Below, piece by piece: positions 9,014-18,517 of a stretch of DNA of 64,000 nucleotides. Within the stretch, counting starts at the first letter, position 1. Each line of letters starts with the position of its first letter. A model generated the notes under the pieces. That model made no database searches. It was given only the letters and a program-made list of their open reading frames with translations, and was not told the origin of the DNA. The stretch is taken from NCBI RefSeq assembly GCF_003403095.1, contig NZ_CP031555.1:3412001-3476000 (forward strand), in the 5' to 3' direction. This DNA comes from Thalassospira indica (lineage in GTDB: Bacteria; Pseudomonadota; Alphaproteobacteria; Rhodospirillales; Thalassospiraceae). The position numbers and the translations under genes were made by a program.

Positions 9014-11031
9014 GCAATACGGCACTTCACGGCTCAGTCAAATCCGGCTTTCTCGATACACTGTCCATTCCGGCGATCCTGACAGGCATTCTGGGGCTGT
9101 TGACCCTTGCCGTGCTGATAATTGATTTCTGGCCGTATCTTGGCAATGGACAGGTCCCACAAGCCATGTTCAGCCCGGATGAAACCGATTTTGATCAGAT
9201 CCTGTTTCATTACAGCACCCAGCCCCGTCTTGCGATGGCGTTTCTGTGTGGCGCGGGGCTCGCACTCGCCGGTGCGGCAATCCAGACGGTGTTGCGCAAT
9301 CCGCTGGCATCGCCGACAACCCTTGGCGTCGGGGCCGGTGTTGAATTTGCCCTGACCCTGTTTGTCCTGCTGGCTCCGGCATCACTTGCCATGTTTCAGG
9401 AGGCCTTTGCCCTTGCCGGGGGTTTGATTGCGCTGGCGGTGGTTTATCTGATTGCCGCCAATCGCGGTAATGCGACGCTTTGGCTCATTCTCGCCGGGAT
9501 GATCGTTAATCTGCTGTTGCAGTCGGGATCGCAGATCATCTTGCTGTTTAACGAGCAATATCTGCAATCGATCTTCATGTGGGGGGCTGGTGATCTGGCC
9601 CAGAATGGCTGGGAAGATACGCAGTTTGTCTGGCCGCGTGTGCTGATTGGCATGATCGCCATTCTGGCCCTGTCGCGCCCGCTTGATCTTCTGGCCCTTG
9701 GCGATGACACGGCAAGTTCGCTGGGCGCTAAGGTAACGGTTCTGCGCCTTCTGATCCTTGGGTTGGCGGTGTTTATCACTGCCTCGGTGATATCGGCAGC
9801 TGGCATGATCGGGTTTGTGGGCTTGGCCATCCCGGCGGCCCTGCGGATTGCCGGGCTGTCGCGGTCGCGCGATTTGATGATCTATTCGGTTTTCACCGGC
9901 GGCTTTGCCCTTGTCGTGATTGATTTTCTGGTGCGCCAGTTTAACGAATTTGGCGGCGATCCCTTACCGACTGGGGCGGCCACCGCGCTCTTTGGCGCAC
10001 CGTTCATCATTTTCATGTTGCGCAAGGCGCGCATCATGCCCGGCAGTCAAAGCGACGATCAGCACAGCGATCAACTGATCGTCTCCAAAACAGCCCTTTC
10101 GATTGCCTTGACCTTAAGCCTTGTCATCGGTGTGGTGTTTTCATTGTTCGTCTCGCTGGATGGACATGGTTTTGTCGTTTTGGGCTGGAAAGACAGCAGC
10201 ATTGATATCCTGATCGGGCGTTCTGAACGCACCTTTGCCGCGATGATTTGCGGCGCGGCACTGGCGGTTTCGGGCACGCTTATTCAGCGTGTCGGGCGCA
10301 ACCCGCTGGCCAGTCCGGAAATCACCGGGGTCAGTTCGGCAACGGCCCTTGCCATGATCATGGCACTGGCGATTTTCGGCTTTGGTCAACGTGCGGAATT
10401 GATGGTGATCGGGGCCGCGGGCGGGATTGCGTCGCTTCTGGTGTTGCTCGCCCTTTGTCGCAAATTCACCCATGCACCGCATTACATGTTGCTGAATGGT
10501 CTTGCGATGACCGCCATTTTGGGCGCGATTGTCCGCATTGTCCTGACCCGCGGCGGCACACAAACATCCATGCTGATGTCATGGCTGGCCGGGACGACCT
10601 ATTTCACCAATATGGACGAGGTAATGATTGTTGCCGGTATCACAGGCTTGCTTCTGGTGGTGGCGATTGCGCTTCGTCGTCCCCTGGAACTGGCATCGCT
10701 TGGCACGGATCAATCCGTATCATTGGGTCTTGGGATTTCGGGGTTCCAGTTTGCCATGATGCTGCTTGCTGCTGTTCTAGCCGCCAGTGCGACCCTTCTG
10801 GTCGGGCCGCTGAGTTTCGTTGGGCTGATGGCGCCGCATCTGGCGCGGGTGGCGGGCTATCGCCTTGCCGGCGGGCACTTGCTGGGCGCGGTCTTAATCG
10901 GGGTCAATGTCATGATGGTCGCCGAATGGCTGGCACGCAACATGATCTATCCGGCGCAATTGCCGACCGGTCTGATCGCCGCCCTGATCGGTACGGGATA
11001 TTTCCTGATCCTCGCGTCCAGAAAAAGATAG
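9010..11031 (+). CDS. fused FhuB-type siderophore ABC permease
   Basis: 673 residues, twice the length of a FecCD permease, because two homologous permease halves are fused as in FhuB. The first half contains RLAMAFLCGAGLALAGAAIQ and RNPLASPTTLGVGAG. The second repeats it as RTFAAMICGAALAVSGTLIQ and RNPLASPEITGVSSA. Each half ends with GxxxFVGLxxPxxxR blocks (MIGFVGLAIPAALRIAG and LSFVGLMAPHLARVAG) that contact the ATPase. About 20 membrane spans are expected. It is the last gene of the operon, translationally coupled to the second binding protein, and forms the channel for ferric siderophore import. Confidence 0.92.
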   Translation: MSNTALHGSVKSGFLDTLSIPAILTGILGLLTLAVLIIDFWPYLGNGQVPQAMFSPDETDFDQILFHYSTQPRLAMAFLCGAGLALAGAAIQTVLRNPLASPTTLGVGAGVEFALTLFVLLAPASLAMFQEAFALAGGLIALAVVYLIAANRGNATLWLILAGMIVNLLLQSGSQIILLFNEQYLQSIFMWGAGDLAQNGWEDTQFVWPRVLIGMIAILALSRPLDLLALGDDTASSLGAKVTVLRLLILGLAVFITASVISAAGMIGFVGLAIPAALRIAGLSRSRDLMIYSVFTGGFALVVIDFLVRQFNEFGGDPLPTGAATALFGAPFIIFMLRKARIMPGSQSDDQHSDQLIVSKTALSIALTLSLVIGVVFSLFVSLDGHGFVVLGWKDSSIDILIGRSERTFAAMICGAALAVSGTLIQRVGRNPLASPEITGVSSATALAMIMALAIFGFGQRAELMVIGAAGGIASLLVLLALCRKFTHAPHYMLLNGLAMTAILGAIVRIVLTRGGTQTSMLMSWLAGTTYFTNMDEVMIVAGITGLLLVVAIALRRPLELASLGTDQSVSLGLGISGFQFAMMLLAAVLAASATLLVGPLSFVGLMAPHLARVAGYRLAGGHLLGAVLIGVNVMMVAEWLARNMIYPAQLPTGLIAALIGTGYFLILASRKR

Positions 11032-11049
11032 GTCGGACAAAACGCCGCC

Positions 11050-11466
11050 TTAGCCCTTTGAAACCGATGCCCAATTGCACGCCAGATCAAGGGCATGATC
11101 AAGGCTGTCGGTACGTTTGACCGCGAAGGGCAGCATACGGGCGAAGTTGCTGTCCTCTGCGTCTTCATGTCCATCGTCATGATCGTGGTCACCATCGCCA
11201 TGATGATGGCCTTCATCGACACGGATCAAGCCCTTGGCAAAGACATCCAGCCGACCCCGGTTGCGTTTGAACCATGCGGCGGCCTGCTTGCGAACATCGT
11301 GATCCTGATTGACAAACCCTGCCACGCGGAAAATCAGTATGGCCGGTTCGCTGCGTTTGGCCAAAGCATCAAGTGCAGCGATATAGGCCGTGCCATCCGC
11401 TGCGCTTTGCTGGTCAATCATTTCAAACAGGACGATATCCCGGGCCGGGTTGCTTGATCGAAACAT
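11050..11466 (-). CDS. small His/Asp-rich protein at the end of a FecIRA operon
   Basis: 138 residues from the ATG at 11466. The first 90 residues (SSNPARDIVLFEMIDQQSA, YIAALDALAKRSEPAILIFR) look like a compact alpha/beta domain, perhaps STAS/SpoIIAA-like. I do not recognise the family. A segment of alternating His, Asp, Gly and Glu follows (HHHGDGDHDHDDGHEDAED), a likely metal-binding strip, and then a short helical tail. No signal peptide is seen, so it is probably cytosolic. It lies 79 bp downstream of the TonB receptor on the same strand, separated by a GC hairpin, and converges on the ABC permease with an 18 bp gap. A role in metal buffering or sensing is inference from the His/Asp strip and context. 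Confidence 0.65.
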   Translation of the reverse strand: MFRSSNPARDIVLFEMIDQQSAADGTAYIAALDALAKRSEPAILIFRVAGFVNQDHDVRKQAAAWFKRNRGRLDVFAKGLIRVDEGHHHGDGDHDHDDGHEDAEDSNFARMLPFAVKRTDSLDHALDLACNWASVSKG

Positions 11467-11489
11467 ACTGGTTTCCTTTACGCGCAAGA

Positions 11490-11511
11490 GCCCGGCGGGA
11501 AACCGCCGGGC
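11490..11511. other. GC-rich intercistronic hairpin
   Basis: Perfect stem GCCCGGCGG / CCGCCGGGC with a four-base loop, between the receptor stop and the His-rich gene. On the minus strand no clean T-run follows, so it is more likely an mRNA-stabilising or attenuating stem than a full terminator. Confidence 0.55.
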
Positions 11512-11545
11512 CGTTGGATGGTTCAATCCGATGCAGGTGCCGTCA

Positions 11546-13990
11546 TCAGAATTCGCGACGATAGCCGATCAATAAAGTGCGACCATGACCGGCAACCGAA
11601 TAGCCACGAAGGGCAGTTGCCGCCGGATTTTCATAACTGGTATCAAAGATGTTCTCGATCCCGAAGCGCGCCGTGCCGCCCAGCAGCGGATAATTGCCCG
11701 ACAGGTTGAAAACAAGGCTCGGCTTGATTTTGGCATCTTCGATCTTGGTGCGCGCAGCGGTGTATGTCCCGTCAAAGCGCATGTTCAGATCGCCCCAGAC
11801 GTAGCTGTCGACATAACCGGTAAAGCGGAAAGGTGACGGAATACGGTTATTGGGCAGCCAGCTATCTAGATCACCGTCTTCGTTGGTGTCATAGCGACCT
11901 TCGACATAGGATGCCAACGCGCCAATATAGGTATCGTCAGAAATATCATACTCGCCGGTCAGTTCTGCCCCTATGATGCGTTCCTTTTCCTGACTGAGCT
12001 TGTTGGTCGAGCTGTCATAGTTATCGCCACGATCATTGGTGCTCATATAAACCGCACCGGTGGTGCGGAAATCTGTTCCGTCATAGCGCGCGGCAAGTTC
12101 ATAGGTTTTGACCTTGGATGCCTCGACATCGATGTCATTGAAATTAAGCGGAACAGACGTGCCGGTTTGTCCTGCCCGGCGCGTATATGCCCCAACGTCG
12201 GGAACAGAAAAGCCTTCGCTATAGCTGAGCGATGTATCGAAACGTTCTGTCCAGTGAACCACGGCCGAGGCATTGTAAGTCACGGCATCATAGGTCGTTT
12301 CCCCGCCGGTGAACGCCGCTGGCAGCAGGATTTGCTGCGGAGTTCCGCCGTTGTACCGCATGTAGCTCGGACGGGTAAAATCCTTGACCGTCAGGTCGTA
12401 TTTTTCGTAGCGCACACCACCGGACAAATCGACATATTTTGTCACCGGAGCTGAAAGCTGGGCAAAGACCGCCTTGCCATCCTGTTCCATCGGGGCGCCA
12501 ATATCACGCCCGCTGACGGTTTCATATTTGACATCATCAAAGGTCAGATCCCCACCCCAGGTCAGGGTCAGCCCCTTATAGGCCGCATCAAGACTGGTAT
12601 CAGTCGAGAGCTTCATACCATATTTGACAGCATCAATGACCGATTGGCCAAGCGGATCTTCAATCGCCCCATTGCTGGCGAGCGAAACCAGAGCAGGGTT
12701 ATAGGTGGCGTGGTATTCGGCACGTGCGGCCTGTTTGTAGCTGTCATTGTAAAACAGCTTCAGATCACCAACACCGATCTTGCCAAAATCAAACTCGTAT
12801 CCGGCAGTGAAATACTGGCTTTCATCTTCAAGCGGTTGCGCCAGATAGGGGCTGTCATAATTGACCGACACCGGGTCGGTCGAAAGGTCGGCATAATAGT
12901 CGATATCCTGACGGAACCGCACGACTTCCGAGGATAAAAACAGGCGATGACCCTCGGCAAGCGTGACACCGGCCTTGCCAAAGACATTAAGGTCCTCGGC
13001 GTTATCGAACCCGCCCTGCCCCAGCATCGCGTCCGATGGTACCTGATTACCATAGCCGTCATAGGCGTTGCCGGTTTTCGAGGCCGTAACACTGGCAGCA
13101 AGATCCACCGCACCAACGCCACCGCTGCCCGAAAGGGTCAACGAGGGCGAGAAACTGTCGCCGATATCATCCGTGTAGCTTTTGGCATGGCCATCAACGA
13201 CAAAGACGTTTTTGCCGACTTCACCGGTCTTGGTGATGATGTTAATCGTCGCCCCGGTCGCGCCATCGCCATTCATCGCGTTCGAGCCCGGAATGACTTC
13301 GATGCTTTCGACTTGCTGGATGTCGATCATTGAAAGAATGCGGCTGCTGTTGCGTAGCGGCGTGTTGCGGGCGATCCCGTCAACAAGGACCTGCACATCT
13401 CGACCACGGAAGGTTTCGGTGCTGGAGATCAGGCTTTGATCATCAAACATGAAGCCCGGCACATTATTTCGAATAACATTGGTGATGTCGCTGCTTTTGG
13501 CCGACTGGGCTTCGATCTGATCAGGGCCGATCACCACAACCGACGGCGACATGGTGGCAATCGATCTGCGCGAACGGGTGGCAGTCACGACGACTTCGGG
13601 CAGGATCACCTGGCCCTGCGCATCGCCGGTCGTGATCGTAACCGGTTTGATGATGACGCTGTCATCAGAGACAAATTCAAACCCGTAACCACTGCCTGAC
13701 AGAAGGTTTTGCAGGGCCTCGCGGGCGGACATGTCAGCGGTCAGCGCACCACTTTCGATGCCCGAAAGATCACCCTGCACAACAAGCTGCAAGCCGAACT
13801 GATCGGCAATTTGATCAAGGGCTGCGCGCAGATCCCCGGCGGCGACCGTTACCGGCTGTGCGGTGTCAGTTGCGGTTTGCGCCAAGCCTTGCGGGACCGA
13901 TGCGATCATCAGTGTCGCAACAAGTGCCGTGCTGCCCAAAAGGCGGGACATTCCGAATTTTCTGGTTTCCCCAAAAGTCACGATATTCAA
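11546..13990 (-). CDS. TonB-dependent siderophore receptor with STN signalling domain (FecA/FpvA type)
   Basis: About 814 residues from a TTG at 13990. The TTG is chosen because AAGGGG lies seven bases upstream, while the ATGs at 14050 and 14008 lack a ribosome site and overlap the Fur-type box. After the signal peptide (LLGSTALVATLMIASVPQG) comes an STN domain (LRAALDQIADQFGLQLVVQG) that touches the anti-sigma factor. Then come the plug (EVVVTATRSRRS, VLVDGIARNTPL) and a 22-strand barrel ending in an aromatic C-terminus (GYRREF). It imports a ferric siderophore across the outer membrane and signals to the FecR/FecI pair encoded just upstream on the same strand. The ligand is unknown. Confidence 0.9.
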   Translation of the reverse strand: MNIVTFGETRKFGMSRLLGSTALVATLMIASVPQGLAQTATDTAQPVTVAAGDLRAALDQIADQFGLQLVVQGDLSGIESGALTADMSAREALQNLLSGSGYGFEFVSDDSVIIKPVTITTGDAQGQVILPEVVVTATRSRRSIATMSPSVVVIGPDQIEAQSAKSSDITNVIRNNVPGFMFDDQSLISSTETFRGRDVQVLVDGIARNTPLRNSSRILSMIDIQQVESIEVIPGSNAMNGDGATGATINIITKTGEVGKNVFVVDGHAKSYTDDIGDSFSPSLTLSGSGGVGAVDLAASVTASKTGNAYDGYGNQVPSDAMLGQGGFDNAEDLNVFGKAGVTLAEGHRLFLSSEVVRFRQDIDYYADLSTDPVSVNYDSPYLAQPLEDESQYFTAGYEFDFGKIGVGDLKLFYNDSYKQAARAEYHATYNPALVSLASNGAIEDPLGQSVIDAVKYGMKLSTDTSLDAAYKGLTLTWGGDLTFDDVKYETVSGRDIGAPMEQDGKAVFAQLSAPVTKYVDLSGGVRYEKYDLTVKDFTRPSYMRYNGGTPQQILLPAAFTGGETTYDAVTYNASAVVHWTERFDTSLSYSEGFSVPDVGAYTRRAGQTGTSVPLNFNDIDVEASKVKTYELAARYDGTDFRTTGAVYMSTNDRGDNYDSSTNKLSQEKERIIGAELTGEYDISDDTYIGALASYVEGRYDTNEDGDLDSWLPNNRIPSPFRFTGYVDSYVWGDLNMRFDGTYTAARTKIEDAKIKPSLVFNLSGNYPLLGGTARFGIENIFDTSYENPAATALRGYSVAGHGRTLLIGYRREF

Positions 13991-14013
13991 GTTCGAACCC
14001 CTTCGCATGAGAA

Positions 14014-14028
14014 TAATAATGCAAATCA
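14014..14028 (-). promoter_or_regulatory. Fur-type site ahead of the first TonB receptor
   Basis: On the minus strand TGATTTGCATTATTA matches the 7-1-7 Fur consensus at 10 of 14 positions. It lies 24 bp before the chosen TTG start, in an A+T-rich patch. Weaker than the site upstream of the sigma gene. Confidence 0.5.
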
Positions 14029-14077
14029 CTATTACCTTCATGACGAACACCGCTGCGAAATGAGGAGGTGAAATTTT

Positions 14078-15142
14078 CTATTTTTTTGAAATTATTCTGA
14101 ACCCGCCCGGAACAGCGCGGTCCGTCAGGCCATAGGCCGCCAGAATAGCACCATAAGCCCCGTCCGGTTTGGTCAGATCGAAACTGCCCGAAACCGTGAT
14201 ATCGCCCAAGCGCGGATCGCGCACGAAGCTGATACCGTCCATCAAAGGCGAAAGACGGGCAAACAACTCGTCAATCGGCATGTCATTGACCACCCAGCGC
14301 CCATCGCGCCACGCGCCAACCCGATCCAGTGCCACCATACCGTAATGCATGTCGCCATCCGCATCCTGCCAGGATGCCCGACCGGCAGTCAGACGGGCGA
14401 ATTTTGCCGTGCGGCTTTCAAGATCGACCGTGCCTTCGGAAACCTCGACCCGGACATGGCCACCCCATTTCGAGGCGCTGAATGCCGTACCGACCGCCGT
14501 TGCCGTCAGTTTGTTAAGATGGATGCGAAGCGGTCGTGTACTGTCCTTGGCGACTTCGATGAATACACCGCCTTCAAGAACAGTAAGGTCGCGATACTGA
14601 TCGTCATAGGCCAAGGCAACGCGCGTGCCTGGCTCCATCCAGATGCGCGATCCGTCGGCAAGTTCATGAACTTCACCGACAACATCCGGATTGCTTTCCG
14701 CAATCAGATCGGCATCAGGTTGAAACGCGGAATAGCCCCACAGTCCCAGAAGCACCAGAATGGTGAAAATCGCCAACATCGGCCGGGCGCGGCGCTTGGC
14801 GGATCGCATGCCCGGCAGGCGACTGTTGCCGCCTTCAAGCGCACCTAATCGTTCAAGGTCACGCCGGACGGCTTCGCTATCAAAGCCGCTGTCATGAACT
14901 GGTTTGCGCGACCTGATCGAATGGTCTTCATCGTCTGAAAATTCGGCAGCAGCGATTTCCATGCCCTGCCATGTCTGACGCGCCCGGATCAGGCGTGCAG
15001 GGTTTTTCGCATCAGCCGCCTGCCAGTGTTCAAAGGCGATTTCTTCAGCGGCACTGAGTTGCACATCATCAAGGCGCACAGCCCAGTAATCGGCAATGTC
15101 GTCATTGCTCTGGCAGTCGTCGGGATAGCGGAATTCGGTCAT
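14078..15142 (-). CDS. FecR-family anti-sigma/sigma-regulator protein
   Basis: 354 residues. The N-terminal cytoplasmic part has the DUF4880-like helix block (DYWAVRLDDVQLSAAEEIAF, HWQAADAKNPARL). A single membrane span sits near residues 119-139 (MLAIFTILVLLGLWGYSAF), and the periplasmic FecR domain follows (ELADGSRIWMEPGTRVALAY, GVFIEVAKD, VGTAFSA). It holds or activates the ECF sigma factor encoded 75 bp upstream and receives the signal from the STN domain of the receptor encoded downstream. The gene order sigma, FecR, receptor on one strand is the classical cell-surface signalling cassette. Confidence 0.9.
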   Translation of the reverse strand: MTEFRYPDDCQSNDDIADYWAVRLDDVQLSAAEEIAFEHWQAADAKNPARLIRARQTWQGMEIAAAEFSDDEDHSIRSRKPVHDSGFDSEAVRRDLERLGALEGGNSRLPGMRSAKRRARPMLAIFTILVLLGLWGYSAFQPDADLIAESNPDVVGEVHELADGSRIWMEPGTRVALAYDDQYRDLTVLEGGVFIEVAKDSTRPLRIHLNKLTATAVGTAFSASKWGGHVRVEVSEGTVDLESRTAKFARLTAGRASWQDADGDMHYGMVALDRVGAWRDGRWVVNDMPIDELFARLSPLMDGISFVRDPRLGDITVSGSFDLTKPDGAYGAILAAYGLTDRAVPGGFRIISKK

Positions 15143-15217
15143 GGTAGTGTCGTTACCCGGCTTCTGACGGAGGGGGCTGTTGTATATGTGACGAACAAGC
15201 CGCGCAAAAGAGGATGT

Positions 15218-15742
15218 TTAATTTTCATGGCGCGCCAGCACCTGTTTGCAATGTCCAAGCGCCTGACGCAAATGCTTTTCCACCATATTGCGACTGATGC
15301 CAAGTTGTTCGGCCACTTCCACGGTACTCAGATGATCGCGTTTGCACAGCAAGAACACCTCGCGGCAGCGCGGCGGCAGATCATCAATCGCACGTCGGAT
15401 GATCTCAAGACGCTGGCGATCAGAACTGATCTGTTCTGGAGTGGCGGACTGGCTGCCTGCACCATCCATCTCGCTGATTTCGGTCGGGTCGGTGAATTCA
15501 ACCGGATTGCGATTGTTGCGACGCAAGGCATCAATTGCCAGATTGGTCGCCATGCGCATCAAAAAGGCCGGAGGATTGGCAATGTCAGCCGGATCGATTT
15601 TGCGATGGCGCAGTTGCACATAAAGATCCTGCAACACGTCCTGGCTTTCGTCGCGGGTGGGCAGATATTTCTGCACCTGTCGCAACAAACGGTCATGATA
15701 TTGCTGATAAAGATTATCCCAAGAACGGTCACAGACCGCCAT
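15218..15742 (-). CDS. FecI-like ECF sigma factor
   Basis: 174 residues with region 2 (YQQYHDRLLRQVQKYLP, RDESQDVLQDLYVQLRHR) and region 4 (IRRAIDDLPPRCREVFLLCK, LSTVEVAEQLGISRNMVEKH). It directs RNA polymerase to the receptor operon when the siderophore is present. A near-ideal Fur operator sits immediately upstream, so transcription should be iron-repressed. It is the first gene of the sigma, FecR, receptor, His-rich-protein series on the minus strand. Confidence 0.92.
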   Translation of the reverse strand: MAVCDRSWDNLYQQYHDRLLRQVQKYLPTRDESQDVLQDLYVQLRHRKIDPADIANPPAFLMRMATNLAIDALRRNNRNPVEFTDPTEISEMDGAGSQSATPEQISSDRQRLEIIRRAIDDLPPRCREVFLLCKRDHLSTVEVAEQLGISRNMVEKHLRQALGHCKQVLARHEN

Positions 15743-15761
15743 AGCTATACATCCAGAATTC

Positions 15762-15786
15762 GATAATGATAACCGTTATCATTATC
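15762..15786. promoter_or_regulatory. strong Fur box, 25-bp perfect palindrome
   Basis: GATAATGATAAC, one central base, then GTTATCATTATC: a perfect 12-1-12 inverted repeat close to the 19-bp Fur consensus. It lies about 20 bp upstream of the FecI-like start codon. Confidence 0.93.
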
Positions 15787-16229
15787 GTTTACGCTTATAA
15801 GCAATCCTGACCATGCGTCAATTCAAAAAGCATAGGCCTCTTCGACAATTCCCCGTGGGAAAGTCCGAGTTTGAAAGCCGGCATCGCGATACGAAGATCT
15901 TGCTGCGTTCCCCAAACAACAACTGCCGATTTAAGCCCCAACTCTGTGGCGGAGCTGTTTCAATGACAGAATGCGAAACCGCCAGACGGCGCGAGTCCCG
16001 TCACAGAAACCCCACATGCGGTCTCAGAGCGGCATTGCTTCGCACTCTATTCATCGGAAACAGCCGCCCAAAAATATCCTAACGAATAGGTCAACCCTGT
16101 TTATCTGTCGTATAAATTAGATTTCGCTCGACAAGAGGATATTTTACTTATAGTTGTTACTATAGCTTTATCGCTAATTGCGAACTTTACACGTAGTAAA
16201 CCATCGCCACTTTCCAGGTAGGAAATCCA
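15787..16229. promoter_or_regulatory. long flagellin 5' region, otherwise empty
   Basis: About 440 bp between the Fur box and flagellin. An 89-codon plus-strand frame from 15813 has no family resemblance and no ribosome site and is not called. The last 150 bp are A+T-rich and likely hold the flagellin promoter and untranslated leader; I could not pin a sigma-28 or sigma-54 element. A ribosome site AGGTAGGA sits just before the start. Confidence 0.5.
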
Positions 16230-17573
16230 ATGGCACTCAACATTATATCCAACTATGCGGCAAATGTTGCGCATCGCAACTTGTCTGCTTCTGACGAGAT
16301 GGCGACCCGTTCGCTATCGAAACTGTCTTCTGGTACCCGTGTTGTTTCTGCACGTGACGATGCCGCCTCCATGGCCATCGGTGCGCGTTTGAACGCAACC
16401 ACCCAGGCTCTCAAAACAGCAAGCGTTAACGTTGGTCAGGCCAACTCGATGCTCCAGATCGCCGATGGCGGTATGGCAACCATCGATGACGTTCTCGTTC
16501 GTATGAAAACGCTGGCTGTCCAGGCGTCCTCTGGCAACCTGTCCGATACCGAACGCGGTTTCCTCAATGACGAATTCGTCCAACTGCGTGACGAAATCGA
16601 CCGAATCGCATCCTCGACCAACTTCAATGGCATTCAACTGCTTGGCGATGGGGGTGATGTTGCAATTAATCTCACACCTGCCACCGCCAATGAAGCGCTG
16701 ACGCCCGCTTTCGGCTTTGACCGGTTCGCTATCACGGACAACAATTACTGGGCACAGGACGCGGCTGAAGATGGTGTCGACGATAACGGCATAGAAGTCA
16801 GAATTGGCCGAATGGCCGACGGCCAGGTGATTATGACCGTTCTGACTGCGATAGATGGCACTCTAGACCGGACCCAGTCGATCGACGTCACGGATTTTGC
16901 TGCTACAGGTGGGTCACAGGCCATTGATCCCGGCAAAAATGCAATTTTGAACTTTGATGAGTTGGGCCTGTCAATTCAGATCAACACAAACTTCTCTGAC
17001 ACAGTCGATTATGTTGCCGTCAGTGCAGCCAACAATTTTGGCTTCAACTCGGCTAACACCGATTTCATGGGATCTGGCATAGATACATCCGGTGGACAGT
17101 TCTTTTTCATGGAAGAGGACAAGGGCCAGCAGCTCTCCGACACAATTGAGTTCCAGGTCGGTGGCGGCAACACCGCCAATGATCGTCTTTCGATTAACCT
17201 GAGCGCAGTTGACTCTGCGGTACTGGGATCATCTGGTCTCGGTCAGGAGTCTCTTGAAGACCTTGGTACGAACGCCATCTCGACAGCCGCTGGTGCACAG
17301 AATGCTGTTGAAGTTGTGACCCGTGCGATCGACGACTTGCAGCGCGCCCGTGCTGCGGTTGGCACCTCCCAGAACCGTCTGGACTTTGCCGCCCAGAACC
17401 TTGCATCGACGCAGGAAAATACGGAATCGGCGCGTTCCACCCTGCTTGATCTGGATGTTGCCGCCGAAATGACGGCCTTTACCTCAAAACAGATTCTGGT
17501 TCAGTCCGGTGTCGCCATGCTGGCCCAAGCCAACCAGATGCCGCAAAACCTGCTGCGGTTGCTGCAAGGCTAA
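16230..17573 (+). CDS. flagellin
   Basis: 447 residues. The N-terminal D0/D1 region (RNLSASDEMATRSLSKLSSG, DDAASMAIGARL) and the C-terminal D1/D0 region (AVGTSQNRLDFAAQNLAS, TAFTSKQILVQSGVAML, MPQNLLRLLQG) are well conserved, and the middle is variable as expected for the exposed D2/D3 part. The protein is exported by the flagellar type III apparatus and polymerises into the filament. No other flagellar gene is nearby, so this is a solitary filament gene. A hairpin terminator follows. The gene symbol fliC is not assigned because several flagellins may exist in the genome. Confidence 0.95.
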   Translation: MALNIISNYAANVAHRNLSASDEMATRSLSKLSSGTRVVSARDDAASMAIGARLNATTQALKTASVNVGQANSMLQIADGGMATIDDVLVRMKTLAVQASSGNLSDTERGFLNDEFVQLRDEIDRIASSTNFNGIQLLGDGGDVAINLTPATANEALTPAFGFDRFAITDNNYWAQDAAEDGVDDNGIEVRIGRMADGQVIMTVLTAIDGTLDRTQSIDVTDFAATGGSQAIDPGKNAILNFDELGLSIQINTNFSDTVDYVAVSAANNFGFNSANTDFMGSGIDTSGGQFFFMEEDKGQQLSDTIEFQVGGGNTANDRLSINLSAVDSAVLGSSGLGQESLEDLGTNAISTAAGAQNAVEVVTRAIDDLQRARAAVGTSQNRLDFAAQNLASTQENTESARSTLLDLDVAAEMTAFTSKQILVQSGVAMLAQANQMPQNLLRLLQG

Positions 17574-17618
17574 TGGACCACATCTGACAAACGTTTTGAC
17601 GTGCCTACCTGTTGCAAC

Positions 17619-17652
17619 AATGGCCCGAGCGAGTTTCGTTCGGGCCATTGAT
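17619..17652 (+). terminator. flagellin terminator
   Basis: Stem AATGGCCCGA / TCGGGCCATT with an 11-base loop, about 45 bp after the flagellin stop, followed by GATTTTA. It can also serve the convergent uronate dehydrogenase gene. Confidence 0.75.
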
Positions 17653-17688
17653 TTTAGGTAGCACTGAGATCGAAAGACGATCCTTGGA

Positions 17689-18483
17689 TCAGTCTTCAAA
17701 ATGGCCCTTGGCGGCAAAACCACCACCCTGATAAATCACGGCCGGGTCATGACGATCTTCTGGCGGGAACGCAGCCTCGATCTCAGCACGGAACTGTTCG
17801 GAGCTGTCTTGCGGTTTCCAGCCCAGGAAGTCCGCGTGATCATTGCTCCACCATTTCGATGTGTTGTCTGAGACGCCATACATCACGAGATGGCCGGTCA
17901 TCGGGGCGTTAAAGATCGCCTTCATCAACGAGATAAAATCACGAGGGCTCATCCAGGTGGACAGCATCCGGCGATCCTTTGGCTTCTCAAAGCACGAGCC
18001 AATGCGCACCGAGACGGTTTCAACATCGAACTTGTCGAAATAGTAGCTTGCCATCGCCTCGCCGTAACATTTGGTCACGCCATAAAGGCTATCGGGGCGC
18101 TGTTCGGATGTGTCATCCAGCTTGGTCGTGCGTTTGTGAAAACCAATCGCATGGTTGGAGCTGGCAAACATGATGCGCTTAACGCCGTTCTGACGCGCAC
18201 CTTCATAAAGGTTATAGGTGCCCGCAAGATTGGCCTGAAGCAGATCATCAAAAGCGGCCTCGATTGAAATGCCGCCAAGATGGATGATGCCATCAACATC
18301 CTTGGTCAGTTCAATGACGGCTGCACGATCCGACAGATCACATTGCACGACTTCTTCGTTTGGGCCAGCCGGATCCATTGGGGAAATATCAGACAGGCGA
18401 ATGACATCGGCATAGCCCTTAAGCCCTTCGCGGCAGATCTTGCCAAGGTTTCCACCGGCACCGGTGATCAGCAAACGTTTCAT
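17689..18483 (-). CDS. udh: uronate dehydrogenase (NAD-dependent, SDR fold)
   Basis: 264 residues, the length of characterised uronate dehydrogenases. It oxidises galacturonate or glucuronate at C1 to the aldarolactone with NAD. Visible features are the Rossmann loop TGAGGNLG (residues 7-14), the LSDISPMDPAGPNEEVVQCD block, FASSNHAIG, and the catalytic Tyr134/Lys138 in YGVTKCYGE. The late GWKPQDSSEQFRAEIE block is also typical. The start at 18483 is the ATG directly before MKRLLITG. The gene is last in a series with the TRAP transporter genes (34 bp gap) and the dehydratase, which fits uptake followed by oxidation of hexuronate. Confidence 0.9.
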   Translation of the reverse strand: MKRLLITGAGGNLGKICREGLKGYADVIRLSDISPMDPAGPNEEVVQCDLSDRAAVIELTKDVDGIIHLGGISIEAAFDDLLQANLAGTYNLYEGARQNGVKRIMFASSNHAIGFHKRTTKLDDTSEQRPDSLYGVTKCYGEAMASYYFDKFDVETVSVRIGSCFEKPKDRRMLSTWMSPRDFISLMKAIFNAPMTGHLVMYGVSDNTSKWWSNDHADFLGWKPQDSSEQFRAEIEAAFPPEDRHDPAVIYQGGGFAAKGHFED

Positions 18484-18517
18484 AATTATCCTCTTTGGTA
18501 TCACTCTCTGCCCACGA

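Noticed and set aside
10248..11120. 290-codon frame overlapping the fused permease
   Set aside because: Out of frame with a gene whose motifs are all present; composition is Cys/His/Arg-rich shadow type.
15813..16082. 89-codon frame upstream of flagellin
   Set aside because: No ribosome site, no recognisable domain, Arg/His/Pro-rich composition; treated as leader.
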